Source: Vespula vulgaris
Lineage: Eukaryota; Arthropoda; Insecta; Hymenoptera; Vespidae
NCBI RefSeq assembly: GCF_905475345.1
Contig: NC_066604.1
Location: 2,332,501-2,396,500 of the forward strand
Length of the DNA stretch: 64,000 nt
Direction of reading: 5' to 3'
The position numbers and the translations under genes were made by a program. This document shows positions 11,258 to 24,455 of this stretch, one piece after another. The notes under the pieces are model-generated. The model saw only the letters and a program-made list of their open reading frames with translations. It did no database searches and was not told the DNA's origin. Position 1 is the first letter of the stretch. Each line of letters opens with the position of its first letter.

Positions 11258-11985
11258 GTTAGTACAAAATTAATACATATTTTTTCTTTTTTTTTTTAAT
11301 TATCATGTTAATTTAACTGATACGAAAACATAATTAACATTTTTCGTAAGTTAGTTATACATTTACATATACAGGATGGATCAATCTGAAAAAAAAAGAA
11401 ACGAAAGATCTTTCACGATCTGTATCATAGATCGAAATCACTTTTCTGTCGGCTTCTGAGAGGCATCGAAGCAACGTCCTCATTACCGAGAGCTTCTTCT
11501 CTCGGGAAGTTAAGGGAAAAAAAGAGGAAAGAAAAATAAAAAAAAAAAGAAAAACAAAAAAAGGAAAGAACGAAAAAAAAGAAATAAGAAAAGATGACCA
11601 CGATGCTCGTTAAAGGTAGTTTTTCGCCAGTGGCCTTCACGATTTCTTAAAGGGCCTCCAAGAGAGAACCTGAGTCAGTTTTATACCTGCGAACAACAAC
11701 GTGAGATTCTTAGAAAGAACAATTTCTCTCTCTTTCTCTCTCTCTCCCTCTCTTTCTCTTTCCCTCTCTTTCTCTTTGTATCGCTCGTTTTATCGTCCCT
11801 CAGCATCATACTACCTCACTTTTCTCCTTTCTACTATTTTACCCTCTGTAAACCGACAAAAGGGGCATAAATTGGAAGCCGAAGAAATGAAGTTAACGAA
11901 CGTCCTGAAACACGGTCTTATGATTTCTCTAGAGGCTTTCATTTTTCTTTTCGTCGCGTTAATTGCTCTCTCATTCTCATTTCTC

Positions 11986-12018
<33 letters not shown>

Positions 12019-12336
12019 AAACAGAAAAAGAAAAGAAAAGAAAAGAAAAGAAAAATTCAACGAAAAAAGAGAAAAAGAAAGATAAAATAATATGTCAAAA
12101 ACATCTCGTTAACTATGAATACACCTACGCTTATGTTAAATCGCTGAAGGTAGGTAATTGATACGTTAATAAGAGGATAAAGCTACACGAAGAACAGGTA
12201 CACCCTTTAGTAATGAACATGTTAAGATAGGCGAAATCTCGACGTGTAATTAGAGGACGAGTATATAAGCCTTAGAGCTCTCTTCCCTCTAATTGGTTCC
12301 TGATTGCAAGGCTAATCCCTTACGTATTCACTATTT

Positions 12337-12339
<3 letters not shown>

Positions 12340-12379
<40 letters not shown>
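12340..12379. repeat. (TA)20 microsatellite
   Basis: Uninterrupted TA run followed by TATG. Confidence 0.95.
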
Positions 12380-12383
<4 letters not shown>

Positions 12384-13031
12384 TTCCATACATATTTATA
12401 TGTATATCTTAAGAGAAAGATCAAGATTCCCTATACTTTATAAAGGACGATTTCTTGATAATGATTAATTAAGAAGGCTCGTTTTTACTTTCCGGTACGC
12501 GTAAACGTAGCCGAGAAGAAGATTTGTGTCTTCGTAACTTGAAATTTCCATATGACAATTTCTAATTATTTATGCGACTATAAATTGTAAGATGGATTTT
12601 ATATCGATCGGGGTTATCTTTCTGAGATCTTAATTATCACGTGTGAGTAGGTTGATATGTGTATATATATATGTATATATACATATATACGTATCATATT
12701 TCATTCAAGATTCAAATTAAATGTTAAAACTAACAAGTTTGATATTTGAAATGTGATTTAGATCTTAAAATGACAATTTCAATATTACAATCATGATTTA
12801 TAGATGGAGATATGCAATTTTTAATTAATAATATGATATGAATATTAATTTTTACATCTTACATGTTTTTTTTTTTTTGTTGAATATATTTATCGATTAT
12901 CGACGATACGACACGTTTTAAATTCCTTTTATTAGAGTCGATCTTTCATCTCGTTTGTTTCCAACTCGCTGACAAGGATTTATCGTGTTGCATTGTGATA
13001 CAGAGTAATATAAATCATTCGACTTGAAAGA

Positions 13032-13034
<3 letters not shown>

Positions 13035-13071
<37 letters not shown>
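13035..13071. repeat. (GA)n microsatellite
   Basis: Uninterrupted GA run in the large laminin intron. Confidence 0.95.
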
Positions 13072-13075
<4 letters not shown>

Positions 13076-16000
13076 ATGAAACGTCTGGTGGGTGGTGCGA
13101 TATACGTCGAGAAATTTTTCAATCGTAGAGTATGGATATCGCGAATGATTATGCTAATCGACGGATAAGCAGGGCGCAGAGAAAGAGAGAGAGTGAAGAG
13201 GAGAGAAAGAGAGAGAAAGCATATTTATGAGTCTCGTTAACGTTCATTGCGCTTATTAATTTTATGACCGGCCAGATCCGCTTCTATTTTTTTCTTTCGA
13301 TCAATGAACCCCCATATTTCGATCTCTCTTTCTCTCTTTCTCTGTCTCTCTTATTTTTCTGTTAATATTTACCGGAAACCTGGAATTTCTAAGATATTTA
13401 CGTAAATATCTGTACATTTCGTTATTAACATAAGAGATAACAACATACCATGACTAGAAAAAAGGTATCTTTGTCGGTTCGCTATTAGATATCGATATCA
13501 GATTGATACTCGCGTCGATAATAATATTTCAATCATTTAGATATTGGAAACACGCTAGAAATCTTTTCCTCTACTTTTCCTTATATATATTTTTTTTATG
13601 TTGTCGACGAATTTGTTCCATTCGAACATGTCTTGCGTACTTTTCTCATTTTTTTTCTTGCGTAATAAGAAGAACGAAAACGATAAGAATATTAATAAAA
13701 AAATAATTAATTATTAGTTGACTCTATAAAATATCATTTAATTTATTAACACGAAGTACTCTCTGATATAAGTCCTACGTGTATAATAAAATCCGTAAAA
13801 TTCCAAGCGATTCAAAAATAATTTGCGAGGAAAGTATCATCGAACCATTTTTTAATTCTTCCAAAAATATTTTTTTCTTGAATAAAAGTAAGATAGAACG
13901 AAAAGAAAAAAGAAGAGAAAAAGGAAGAAAAAAAGAAAGAATACATAGTTCATCGACTTCAAAATTATCCTATTACTATATCCAACGAGATTACGTAACA
14001 AACTCGAAACGTCTCAGCTTGCTCGTCGAGCTATTCGCGGACTTGCAGGAAAAAGAAAACGGTAAAAGAAAAAGGAGAAAGAGAGAAGAAAAAAGAAAAT
14101 AAAGAAAAAAAGAAAATATTTGCAAAGAAGTCACTTGGGTGGTTCGTCGATGTTGTGATTCTAACTTTAAATTTAAACATCTGTTAACGCTACTGATTGG
14201 CACGGGAAGACGAGTCATCGCCTTGGCCTGATGACTAAAGACGAAATAAGAATAATATGTGCGTGTGAGTGTGTGTGTGTATATATATATAAAGAACAAA
14301 TAAAAAAGAAAAAAGAAAAAAGAAGAAAAAGCAAAAAAAGAAAAGAACGAACCTCCCACGTGAAAACGAGTAGCGAAATAAATTAATTCGTTCGTACCTA
14401 AAAAGGTTCCACGTAGTTCAGAAAGAAGAGAGTAATGGTAGACGCATACAAATGTTTAACAAACATGAACAGTGATTACCATGGCGGCCTCTAACACGAC
14501 CCCTTTTGTACAGAGAGAAAAGGAGTGGCTTTAGCTTGAAAAGAGTATTACACGGATAAACTGCTACTAACTTTGACTTTCTCTCTCTTTCTTTTTCTCT
14601 TTGACATACGCACTCTGTCACAGTCTCATTGTCTTTTTTCCCTTTTTATTGGCTTCTTCCAACCCTCCTCGTTATAATTGTACATTAATCTCCTCTATTT
14701 CTTACCATTTTGTTGCTCCAAACTGCATACCTCCCGACACTACTCTTATTTCTTTGACACAGTGAAAATAAATCATTTTGAAATATGTATATTTTCTTTG
14801 AGTGGAAAGTAATGACAATTTTTTTATATTGTTGTAATTTGTTTTTTTTTTTAAATGGATCAAGTTAAAAATAATCTTTAAATATTAATAATCATAGAAT
14901 GATAGAAGTATCACAATAATTCTAATAATCATTAGATCATAGTATTACGTGGATTTTAATAAATGTGATTTTTAATATAATAATCAGAATAGATAAATGA
15001 TAATAATTTCAATATTTTATAATTAAAATTATTATTAATATAATTATTAATATAATAATTGATAAATGATCAAATTGAAAATATTCCGATGAAGTCATTC
15101 AAAAGAGAAACTGTAAAAAATAAAAAAAATAATAATAAAAAAATAAAAAATAACTAAAAAAGACTAAATAAAATCAAAATACTAGTTCGAACAAGAAGTT
15201 TAGAATGAATCATCATCGTGTTGTTATTATTCTCTCCTATTAAAATCCACGTTGGTATGAACGAAGGAAAAAGACGAAGTCACGAAAATAATGGCTTCGT
15301 GGGGTTGGAAGATCGCCCTTTCGCGAACTTGTTCCTCCTTTTCAGTCGAGCTTGCTCATGCGTCGTGTGCAAAGCTAAAGGGTGATAGGTCGAAAGGCGA
15401 GGGCTATGGTGCTTCTTTTATCGGGACTTTATGATCGTGGGACGAGGATCACGATAGAGAGCATCTGCACCAACCTGTGTGTATTAACATTCGCATGAGT
15501 TTACATACGCACGTATGCATGCAATAATATAATTTTGTCCTTATATATAAAATTAAATATTATAATATTATTAACAAAAAAAAACACACACACAAAAATG
15601 AAATTTCAAGGAAAGGTTCTGAAACAGAATTTTCTTTGCATCTCCGAACAAAGTCATTAATCTTAACAAACACATAAACACTCACACATATATATAAAAG
15701 ATCCTGAAATTCGTCGGCTTTTATCGTTTGCTCCGAAAGAAACATTGCAAAGAATTTAAAACACGAGGATCGTTCGAAAGAAAGAAAGAGAAGAATGATC
15801 GAGTCGAAATCACCTGAAGTTCTGCTCTCTCATCGATTTGTTTCTGGGTGTGTGTGTATGTTTGTGTGTCTTTATGTGTATATAAATGTGCAAGAGCCAA
15901 GTAAGAGCATGGCGTCACGAATTTACCTCGTAATTCAATTCCCACGGCCGATGGCGATAATTACAGAGCTCGATGTTAGAAGCAAGCACCATCATCGACA

Positions 16001-17642
16001 CGATGCCGCCATCCTTTTACCCTTTTCCTTTTACCGCATGCCAATTGATCGTCCTTCCTGTTCATTCGCTATATTTTTTTTTATTTACATTTTCATCCTT
16101 TGTTCTGTTCTTTTCTTTAGTTCTATTTTTATTGTCCTCGATATTTTTTTCAATTCTTTTTTCTCTGAAATGAATTGATCCAACATAATTACGTTCCTCG
16201 AACTGTTTCGGAAATATAAGAGATGAAACATGGATAGCGTTCAATCCGAATTACTTTAATCACAAAGTAATTGTCTGATATTTCAATGAATACAAAACAA
16301 AAATATAAATAATAATAAATTAATAAAAATCAAAAAATGATTAAGATATGATCTATAAAATTTATGAGACAGCTTCTTTAATTAAAGGGACAAAAAATCA
16401 TAGATGAAATTCAATTTTGGTGATGAACGAATATATTTATAATGGATGAGAATTTCTCGTGTCGGCAATGGCGAGAAACGTGGTCTGCGAGATAAAGAAA
16501 AGAGGAACGGAATGGGAGAAGCTCTGAGAAAGAATAAACGCAGTAGGTACTCGACCGTTTATGGAGAGGCAAGACCTTATGCTGCACCGCAGGTATATCG
16601 CCGTAGGTATTTACCCGCGTGCAGCTTCTACACGATACCTGCATACTTTCCGACTCCTTCGAGTATATACCAACACCGAACTCTTTCTCTCTTTCTCTCT
16701 CTACAAACGTTTGCGAATATCAGAACCCTCTTAAAAAAGAGGAATCACAAAAAAAAATTACCGAAAGAATTTCTCTCCTAAGAAGTAAGAAAAGAATAAA
16801 AAAAAAATTGCAGAATAAAATTAATCGTCAAATTTACAAATTATTTTCGTCCGATTGAAAATCTTATTTCTTTTTATTGTCGAAATCACGTTTGTTATCG
16901 AAATAAGAAAGATTACATGAACAATTACGATCGATCGATCGTTTGTTCTCTTCAATTTTAATGATATTATTGATTATCAGAAAAGTCAAACCTATAACAT
17001 AACAGCGAAACCTATAACAAAAGGTATTTTAAACTTTAAAATTGAGTCATGTCAAACTCCCCGAGTGAGACTCATTGGGCTCGTAAAATGGACGCTCCTG
17101 GACCACCCAGTACCTACGATAATACGTTTCTTCGGACTTTCTCGAGTAATGAAGGCGATTCTCTTGGTAACGAGCGTGCCTCACGGTCCTTAGAAACCAC
17201 GAGGCATACAATCGTGTAACTGTTTTAACTACCAACAAAATTCTATGATATCAACATAAAAAAAGAAGATCCAAAATATATTTAGAAATTATTTGAAAAA
17301 AGAAAATTGCTTGTCCTTCTCTCTTTATCTTTAATTTCCGTGAAGATCTTTAGCCGATAAAAATTACTATAATTGATCACATAATTCATTTTTTTTTATC
17401 ATCAAGTTCATGCACTTCCGGTCATAGACAGAAATTCATATTCGTATTCATTCACACACACACATATATGTATATAATAAATCGTGTCGAGCTTGCTGAC
17501 TTCCTCGTGAACGGCCAAGCTAATTTCATTCGGTTACACTTATCAAACGAGTCCAGTTTCAGACGCGTTATGGCACGTGCACGAACGACTTTCAAAGATG
17601 AGAGTGAACTCTTTGGAGAGAGAGAAAAAGAAAGAGAAATAA

Positions 17643-17673
<31 letters not shown>

Positions 17674-20629
17674 GATATGCGAGCCAAGATCGTGTTGGCA
17701 GAAGACCAGGACTTGGAATCCTCGAGGGCAGACGGCGCGGTGTCCCACAGAACATAACTCCGGCTGTCTTCAATGTGTTACTTCGATGTGTGGGACGAGT
17801 CAACGAAAATTATATTCAATTATTTTTCGAAGCTACTTGAATTGTAAATAGACAAGCAAAATCTTTTCTTTTTCTCCCCCTCTCTCTCTCTATCTCTTCA
17901 TTTCTTTCTGTTTCTTTTTCATTTTTCAATTTTCACGAGAAGTTTTCGTTCATCTTTTCCTCTGTTTTTTTTTTGTTATCGTCATTTTCGAATACATTTT
18001 TCTCTGTAATATTTTTACGATCAAGAATTTTCATGGATTCTTTTCTTCCCCCTTTTTTTTTTAATTATAATTCTCAAATATCTTTTTATAAATTTTCATG
18101 GAGATTTTTTGGTTATTTTCTTTTCTTTCCAGAGAGGAAAATCGTGATTCGTTTTAGTTTTGGCACGTTGCCTACCACCAATGATTCTCGTTTTTCTTTT
18201 TATCTCAACGGAAAAGCAATTTGACTTTCATCCCCGCACGATTTTCAAATTGAATTTATTTTCCCTCTTACTTTCTACCTTCCTCTACGCATTCCCTTTC
18301 ACGTAACTCAATTCCACGTGGCATGTTATTACCACGATATTTCCCTCGTAGAATTTCTCTCGAGATGTTAGCCCGATTAATCTCTCAAGAGTTGACAGTC
18401 TGGTCCATAGATGGAAACGAAAATGAGATTTAGGATAAACTCTTCGCAGGATTTTAATCCGATTATATCTGAAAGAGATGGAAGTTTCGTTGATGACTGG
18501 AAATTCTACTTTAAATTGAACTATCGTTTTTCATCAGTTAAAATCTTTAATCTTAACGATTAGATTATTTGTTATATTATTCATTAAGAAGTCTTAGAAT
18601 AACAAACGAAAATTAAACGTCAGGAAACAATTATTATTTTTATCAAAAAAGAAAATGTCAAAAAATGAAGAAATTCTATCCGTAAAAATTAAACATAGAG
18701 ACGAACAAAATTGAAATATTCTTAATAATTAAAGGCGATAATAAAGTAGCTGATAACGATTGATTTCTTTTATAAAAAGATTATTTACAAATAATTAACA
18801 ATAAAGAAAAATCTCTTTTCCTTTCTCTCTTTCCCTCGAAAAAAAGAAAAAAGAAAAGAATAGAGAGAAGAGAAAAAAAAGTAAAATGAGAAGGATAGAG
18901 AGCATCATCCCTTTAAGGACGTAATCCAGAATGCCCTTAAAAACGTGCGCAAGAGAGGGCAGCGCTAATAAATTGGCATTGCACGGTATCTGAGAAGGTC
19001 CGTAAATGGGGTGCGTGCGGAGGTAGAGCGACAAGAAAATTTACCGGACGGCCGGTTCCTGAAGCCGTTAAGGTTCTCCAAGTGCCCCTGTTGCGTCTCA
19101 GGTACTTACTCGTTTCTCAGGGCTGGAAAGTGTCGCTACGCGGTTTACGGAAAAGAACTCTCTGCTGTCGCCTTGGTATTGCCATCGTTTCGTGGTACTC
19201 GTTAAACTTGTTACGAGATAAAGTTTTAATTAGAATTCGGACTTTAGTTTATAAAGTGATCAAAATAACATAACGTTTAATGAAAAGGAAAAAAAATAGA
19301 AAAAAAGGAACGTGACTCGCAAAAATTAAAACTCGGATATAACAACGAACGAAATTATTTTTTTATAAACACGCATTAAATAAAAACAAATATTAATATA
19401 TTATATTTATGTGTGTCTGTGTATGTGTATATATATATTTGTTTCTTTTAATTTTTAGAAGAAACTATTATATAATGATTATAATTTTATTAAATTTGAT
19501 TGTATTAAATCGTTAGGAATAAATGAACATAATCGTTGAATATAATCGATCTATATCTGAAGCTCGTGGAAACTTGAACGGATTCAAGAATTATCGATTT
19601 TCTTCGTCGATGGATCGATCGATCGATCGTTTGCGACTATAAAGCCATTTCTGTCATTCGATGCTAATACTGGACGCGCCCTTACAAGGCTGCACGAGTT
19701 GAAGGCGACTAGCTGTCGCCTCTCACGATCGTGGGAGCCTTCTTCTAGGTCGATTCCTGACGAGACTCGCTCACTCACTACGCTTCTCCGGAGAATGTAC
19801 GACTAGATACGCATAGACAAACACACACACATATATACAAAAAAGATTATTTCTTTCTGTGTTTGCCTGAAAAGAAGAACTCGTCTAATCGTTTCAAACG
19901 ATACATTTTCTAAACCCAATGAAAAATTAATGAAAATCAATGAAAAACAATCTTCCTCTATCTAATCAATGAAAAATTAATGTTCCTTGTAATTTTTCGT
20001 CCGTATTATGAAATTAAAAGAAAGTCGAAAAAAAATATATAAAAGATGAGGGAAAAGAAAAAAAGAAAGAGAAAATTTTTCGAAGACCCTAACTTGACCT
20101 ATCCTATCAGTATATATTATCTACAAGATAAGCACTAAAACATACAGTCTAACCTTGAGAGATAAATATTTGATCTTTTAGACAGAACGCATCTGTTGTG
20201 AGAGAGCCAGGTGGTAAGTTTCTAAACTTACTCGAGAATATCTTGACTTGACTTGACTGACTGTGATTAGCTTCCTTGTGAAAGATATATTAGATGGAGA
20301 CATAGAAATGTGTAATAATATTTATATCGAGTTCTATATTATATTAAAGTAGACTTAGATAAATAATACAAATTCTTCTTTATTTATCAAAAGAAAAATT
20401 CATTAACGTATACATAAAAATTCATAAAAAGTATGAATATTTAATATCTATAAAAATCAGAAACTAAATAAATAAATGAATAAATAAACAAATAATTGTT
20501 GAAAAAAATTTGAACTAAAGTTAACGAGTAAGGTATCATATGTATATAACCATAGGTACATACATATATGTAGAAACTTAAAAAGATATATCGAAGAGAT
20601 ATCTACAAATACGCGAGTAAACGCGGGTA

Positions 20630-20945
20630 CGTAAGCGAAAGGGAGTCCGGATAATTGAAGTTGGCTTCCTCGGGACTCGTAGCAGCGAGACGTTCCGGAC
20701 GAAGTCCTTAGAAGGAAACGGAGCCGGGCTCTCTCGGTATCGCGGACATGCGATCTGTCTTTATGGTCCGAAAGTGGGCGTCGACTTGGTCTCACACAAT
20801 GCCGGCGTAACGACGACGACAACGACAGCGACAGCGACAACGACAACGACAACAACGAAGACGAAGACGAAGACGAGAACGAGGACCACAAAGACTCAAA
20901 CTGAAACGCTGAGGGTGGACCAAGATACCCCGTTGTGCGTCTTCT
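20630..20945. other. GC-rich island with an ACG/ACA/GAC trinucleotide stretch before exon b
   Basis: The segment is GC-rich, and at 20808-20900 it holds imperfect trinucleotides (acg, aca, aag, gac). It keeps an open frame on both strands: Thr-rich on plus, Ser/Leu-rich on minus. It lies about 190 bp upstream of the laminin exon at 21134. The low-complexity translation matches nothing, so I read it as an intronic GC-rich repeat or regulatory island rather than a gene. Confidence 0.35.
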
Positions 20946-21133
20946 TCTCAATTCGAGAAACGAAATCGAGAACTACAATTCCTTTTTGGTTTACAATTTT
21001 ATTTCGATGAAACCCCCGTTGTATCTGACTGTATCAATTGATACTTTAAATATCATCTAATTTAGTTTTATTATTTTTTTTAATATTGATTGACATTGAC
21101 AGAAATATAATTTTTTATTTATTTTTGTTACAG

Positions 21134-21376
21134 GTCTATCAAATCGAATATGTGATCGTGAAAGCAGCGAATTCTCCGAGACCAGCTGCATGGATACTCG
21201 AGAGATCAGTCGATAACGTGAACTTTCAACCCTGGCAGTATTACGCACCAAGCGACGAGGAATGTTGGACGAGATATTCGGCACCACCTGTGCCTGGTAA
21301 GCCGGTTTACATAAGCGACGATGAAGTCATTTGTACGAGCATTTACTCCAGGTCGACGCCTATGGAAAACGGTGAA
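21134..21376 (+). CDS. wb: Laminin alpha-1/2-type chain, exon b: middle of LN domain
   Basis: This 243-nt exon (81 codons, phase 0 at both ends) continues the LN domain directly from 'DLKQ'. It contains the strongly conserved 'NSPRPAAWILERS', 'FQPWQYYAPSDEECWTRY' and 'DEVICTSIYS' strings, and ends 'PMENGE'. These match the region of vertebrate laminin alpha-1/alpha-2 LN domains after the WWQSP motif. The acceptor is 'ttgttacag' and the donor is GTACGT at 21377. No frameshift or stop is present. Confidence 0.97.
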
Positions 21377-23722
21377 GTACGTTTCTAATCATCATCATCA
21401 TCATCAACATCATGATCATCATCACCATAATCATCTCCATTTCTCATCACCATAATTTTTCATTCATAATTCATCATACTTCCTTAGAATCAAAATAATA
21501 TCATCTCTTTTTAATAAAGCTTAACTTAAAATCAATATTAATTATAAATAATTTATAATTTGCTAATAATTATCATTATTTCATTCATTATAAATCCATG
21601 CACTTTAATTCCAATCAATACAAATGGCTATAAATAATTGAATAAAAATTTCCAATTTCTAATTTCCTAATCGTCACTTTATAATTATTTGCAACGATTA
21701 TACTCTTATCAAAGAACATTAATATAAATCAAAAGTAGGGAAAAATAATTATAATAACATAGATCAAAATTCATTTCCCTTGTCTCTAATTTCTAATACA
21801 CATACACAGAGATATTAAATATCTTCTCGGCTTTAACAGAACGATGGTCATTGCCATCGTTTTATCAATAGTCGTTATAACAAACTTAAGAAGACAATTT
21901 AAAGAGAAAGAGAGAGAAAGATATACATACACACACACATATATATACACACACGCATAAAACGCGAGAAATCGTCCGTTATTCCGTCGCGGTGTGGTCG
22001 ATCGTTAATTATCGTTCGACGTACACTGCCGGTCATATAATTACGCGATTGGATGATTAGCAGGCTCGCGATCTCAACGTTACACACCAGTGAACGAAAA
22101 GTAACAAGGGTTTGTAGATCGTCGTTAGTTCAGCGATCTTCACAAGCGAGAATGAATTTCCGTTCACGATAATTCTCGCTTATTTTCATTCGATATAAAG
22201 TCGAACGAATAATTTTATATAATTATTCTACGTATCACCGTTACTTCCAGATTAATATTTTCTCTTTCTTTCTCTCTCTTTATATATCTCTTTATATATA
22301 GTAATTATTAATTCTATGATTTGTTTTAACTTGGAAAGGTAAAAAGGAAAAAAAACCCAAAGATTATTATTTCTTTTTTCTGTTCTTCTTTCTTTACTTT
22401 TCTTTTTTTTTTAGTTACTTTCAATCTTTCCCAACATTCTAAATTCTACTTTTGTATTTTATTATAAGTCTATTTTTTATTATATTTATATAAGTCTATT
22501 ATCTATTATATTTTTATATACTTTCATTATACTATTGTAAATATACTTTCTATAGAATTTTACTATAATTTTTCTATTAGAATTCGCTACGCCTTTATTA
22601 GATCATTGGTAAATGATTTTCTTTTTCTTCTTTTTTTTTTTTTTTGAAACACGTTGAATGGTTTCGAGTTAAATGTACAAGAAAAATAGGAAGCAGCACC
22701 CTTTCCTTCTTACGTCTTCACCCCCTGCAGAAAGTGCAGTGTACATTCAAACGTCCATATATGGTCAGTCAGCACCATACAAGGCCGGAATGTAGGGATC
22801 GCCGTTTTTGTACCATCGATCCTTCTCTCCCCACCCCTTTTCAAGAACGATTCCTTCGTTTTCTCTCATCTCGTTTAGCGTTTGTGCACGAAAGCGATCT
22901 GATCTCAGACTCGATCTTCTTTACTCACGAGCTTTAATTGTCCATCAAAACTTCCAAGAAAATGATTTAGAAAAAATACAACAAGAAAAAGGATTAATTA
23001 CAATTTCATCCGATTATCAATATAAATTACTTCTTCGATCGATCATAATTATTTTAATAATATAATCATTTAAATAAAATTTAATATTATCCCTTAGTGA
23101 TTAAAATAAAAGTATAATATCATTGAATTATTATTCAATCGTTATAGCTAATATTTATTATAAGGAGAATTAGGAAGCATTCACTTCGATTACAATTCTG
23201 AACGGTAAGTTAAAATGTATCAATTTTTCCGCCTTGGACTATTGTTTACGATCACGAAAGAAAAAAAAAAAGAAAAAAGAAGAAAAAGAAAGAAAAGAAA
23301 AGGAGAGAACTCTTAGGTGCACCCATTATCCCGAAATGCAAGTGATTGTTCTATATTTGGAACCGCGCATAGGCCCATTTGCGGAGGACGACGACGTTCT
23401 CCACTCGTTTTACCGGCGCCATTCATGGATGATTTATTTCTTCCTTGTGACATCGAATTTAATACTTTCGAAGAAGAGAGATTCGCGTACACAAACAAAT
23501 AACCCACAAACGCATAAAGTTTTATCAATCGTCATTGATAATCAATTCCTATTAATTCCGTGATATTTCTATAAGTAAAAAAAAAAAAAGAAAGAAATCA
23601 GGCCAGCCAATTTTTCTTTTTTTCTATTTATTTCTTCTTTATTTTTTTCTATGATTTTCTATCCGCAGATAGAAAATCGATCTTTCTTTTAATCGTTTTT
23701 TATATTTATATTCGTGTTTCAG
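21377..23722 (+). other. wb: Laminin intron b-c (2.3 kb)
   Basis: No exon is recognised. It starts with an imperfect (CAT)n run at about 21389-21440, then AT-rich DNA. Two stretches of higher complexity lie at 22680-22930 and 23312-23440. Poly-T and poly-A runs lie near 22630 and 23578. Confidence 0.75.
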
Positions 23723-23953
23723 ATCCATACGCACTTGGTTAACGGTAGACCCGGTGCCCTAAATCACAGTACAACCCTTCAAGAATTTACTCAAGCAAGA
23801 TACGTCAGACTTCGCTTTCAAGGTCTACGGAGGAACGGCGTTGTAATAGCCGATAAAAGAAAAGCATTTTATTCGATCAAGGAGATCAATATCGGTGGAC
23901 GTTGTCTATGTTCTGGTCATGCTGCTCGTTGTCGATACAGTGTTCAACATGGG
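23723..23953 (+). CDS. wb: Laminin alpha-1/2-type chain, exon c: end of LN and start of LE1
   Basis: This 231-nt exon (77 codons, phase 0/0) finishes the LN domain with 'THLVNGRPGA', 'EFTQARYVRLRFQGLR' and 'YYSIK'-like 'FYSIKEINIGG'. It then enters the first laminin EGF-like module with 'CLCSGHAARC'. In laminin alpha chains this is exactly the LN-to-LE1 boundary. The acceptor is 'gtgtttcag' and the donor is GTAAAT at 23954. The order and phases agree with exons b and d. Confidence 0.97.
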
Positions 23954-24421
23954 GTAAATTATCAATTTTATCTTATCCTTAATAATAATGATGCCATTTA
24001 ACAACGAACATTACGCATCAATTTTTTTAAATCATTAATTTCGATATTAATAACGATATTAATCATACAAAATTAAAAAGAATTTCCAAATGAAATTCAT
24101 TTCTAATATCTCTTATAACTTTCCATAATAATAATATTTAAATTATAAGAAGATTTTTATGACGATTTTTGATTCCAATCGTTTCCAATATAAATTTCTT
24201 TTCGATCATTTTTCAAACAATTTTAAAATAATTTTGATTGAAATATTTTTCTATATAAGTATATAAGTTACTTATATTATATAAACTCGCTAAAGTCAAT
24301 AACATACATAGCTTTCAACGAAGTCGATTTTGTTGGACATTTCCGTTTGGACCGATCTCTAAAGTTAGAATCTCGTACGCAAACTAGAGAGAGATAAAGA
24401 GAAAGATAGAAAAAGATAGAA

Positions 24422-24455
<34 letters not shown>

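Larger units (their letters stand above)
11258..21133 (+). other. wb: Laminin intron a-b (9.9 kb)
   Basis: Large intron with no recognised exon. It contains poly-A near 11990-12017, (TA)n at 12340-12379, (GA)n at 13035-13071 and many purine or pyrimidine runs. Sequence of higher complexity and GC stands out at about 15285-15470, 16445-16640, 17045-17225, 19000-19205 and 20630-20945; these could be conserved non-coding elements. A possible transposon-end motif lies at 11369-11388. Confidence 0.75.

Noticed and set aside
17047..17238. Minus-strand 63-codon frame of ordinary composition
   Set aside because: No splice signals or family match; treated as one of the intronic complexity islands.
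23234..23563. Plus-strand 109-codon frame in laminin intron b-c
   Set aside because: It starts in an A-rich run giving poly-Lys and lies inside a confirmed intron with no matching splice phase.
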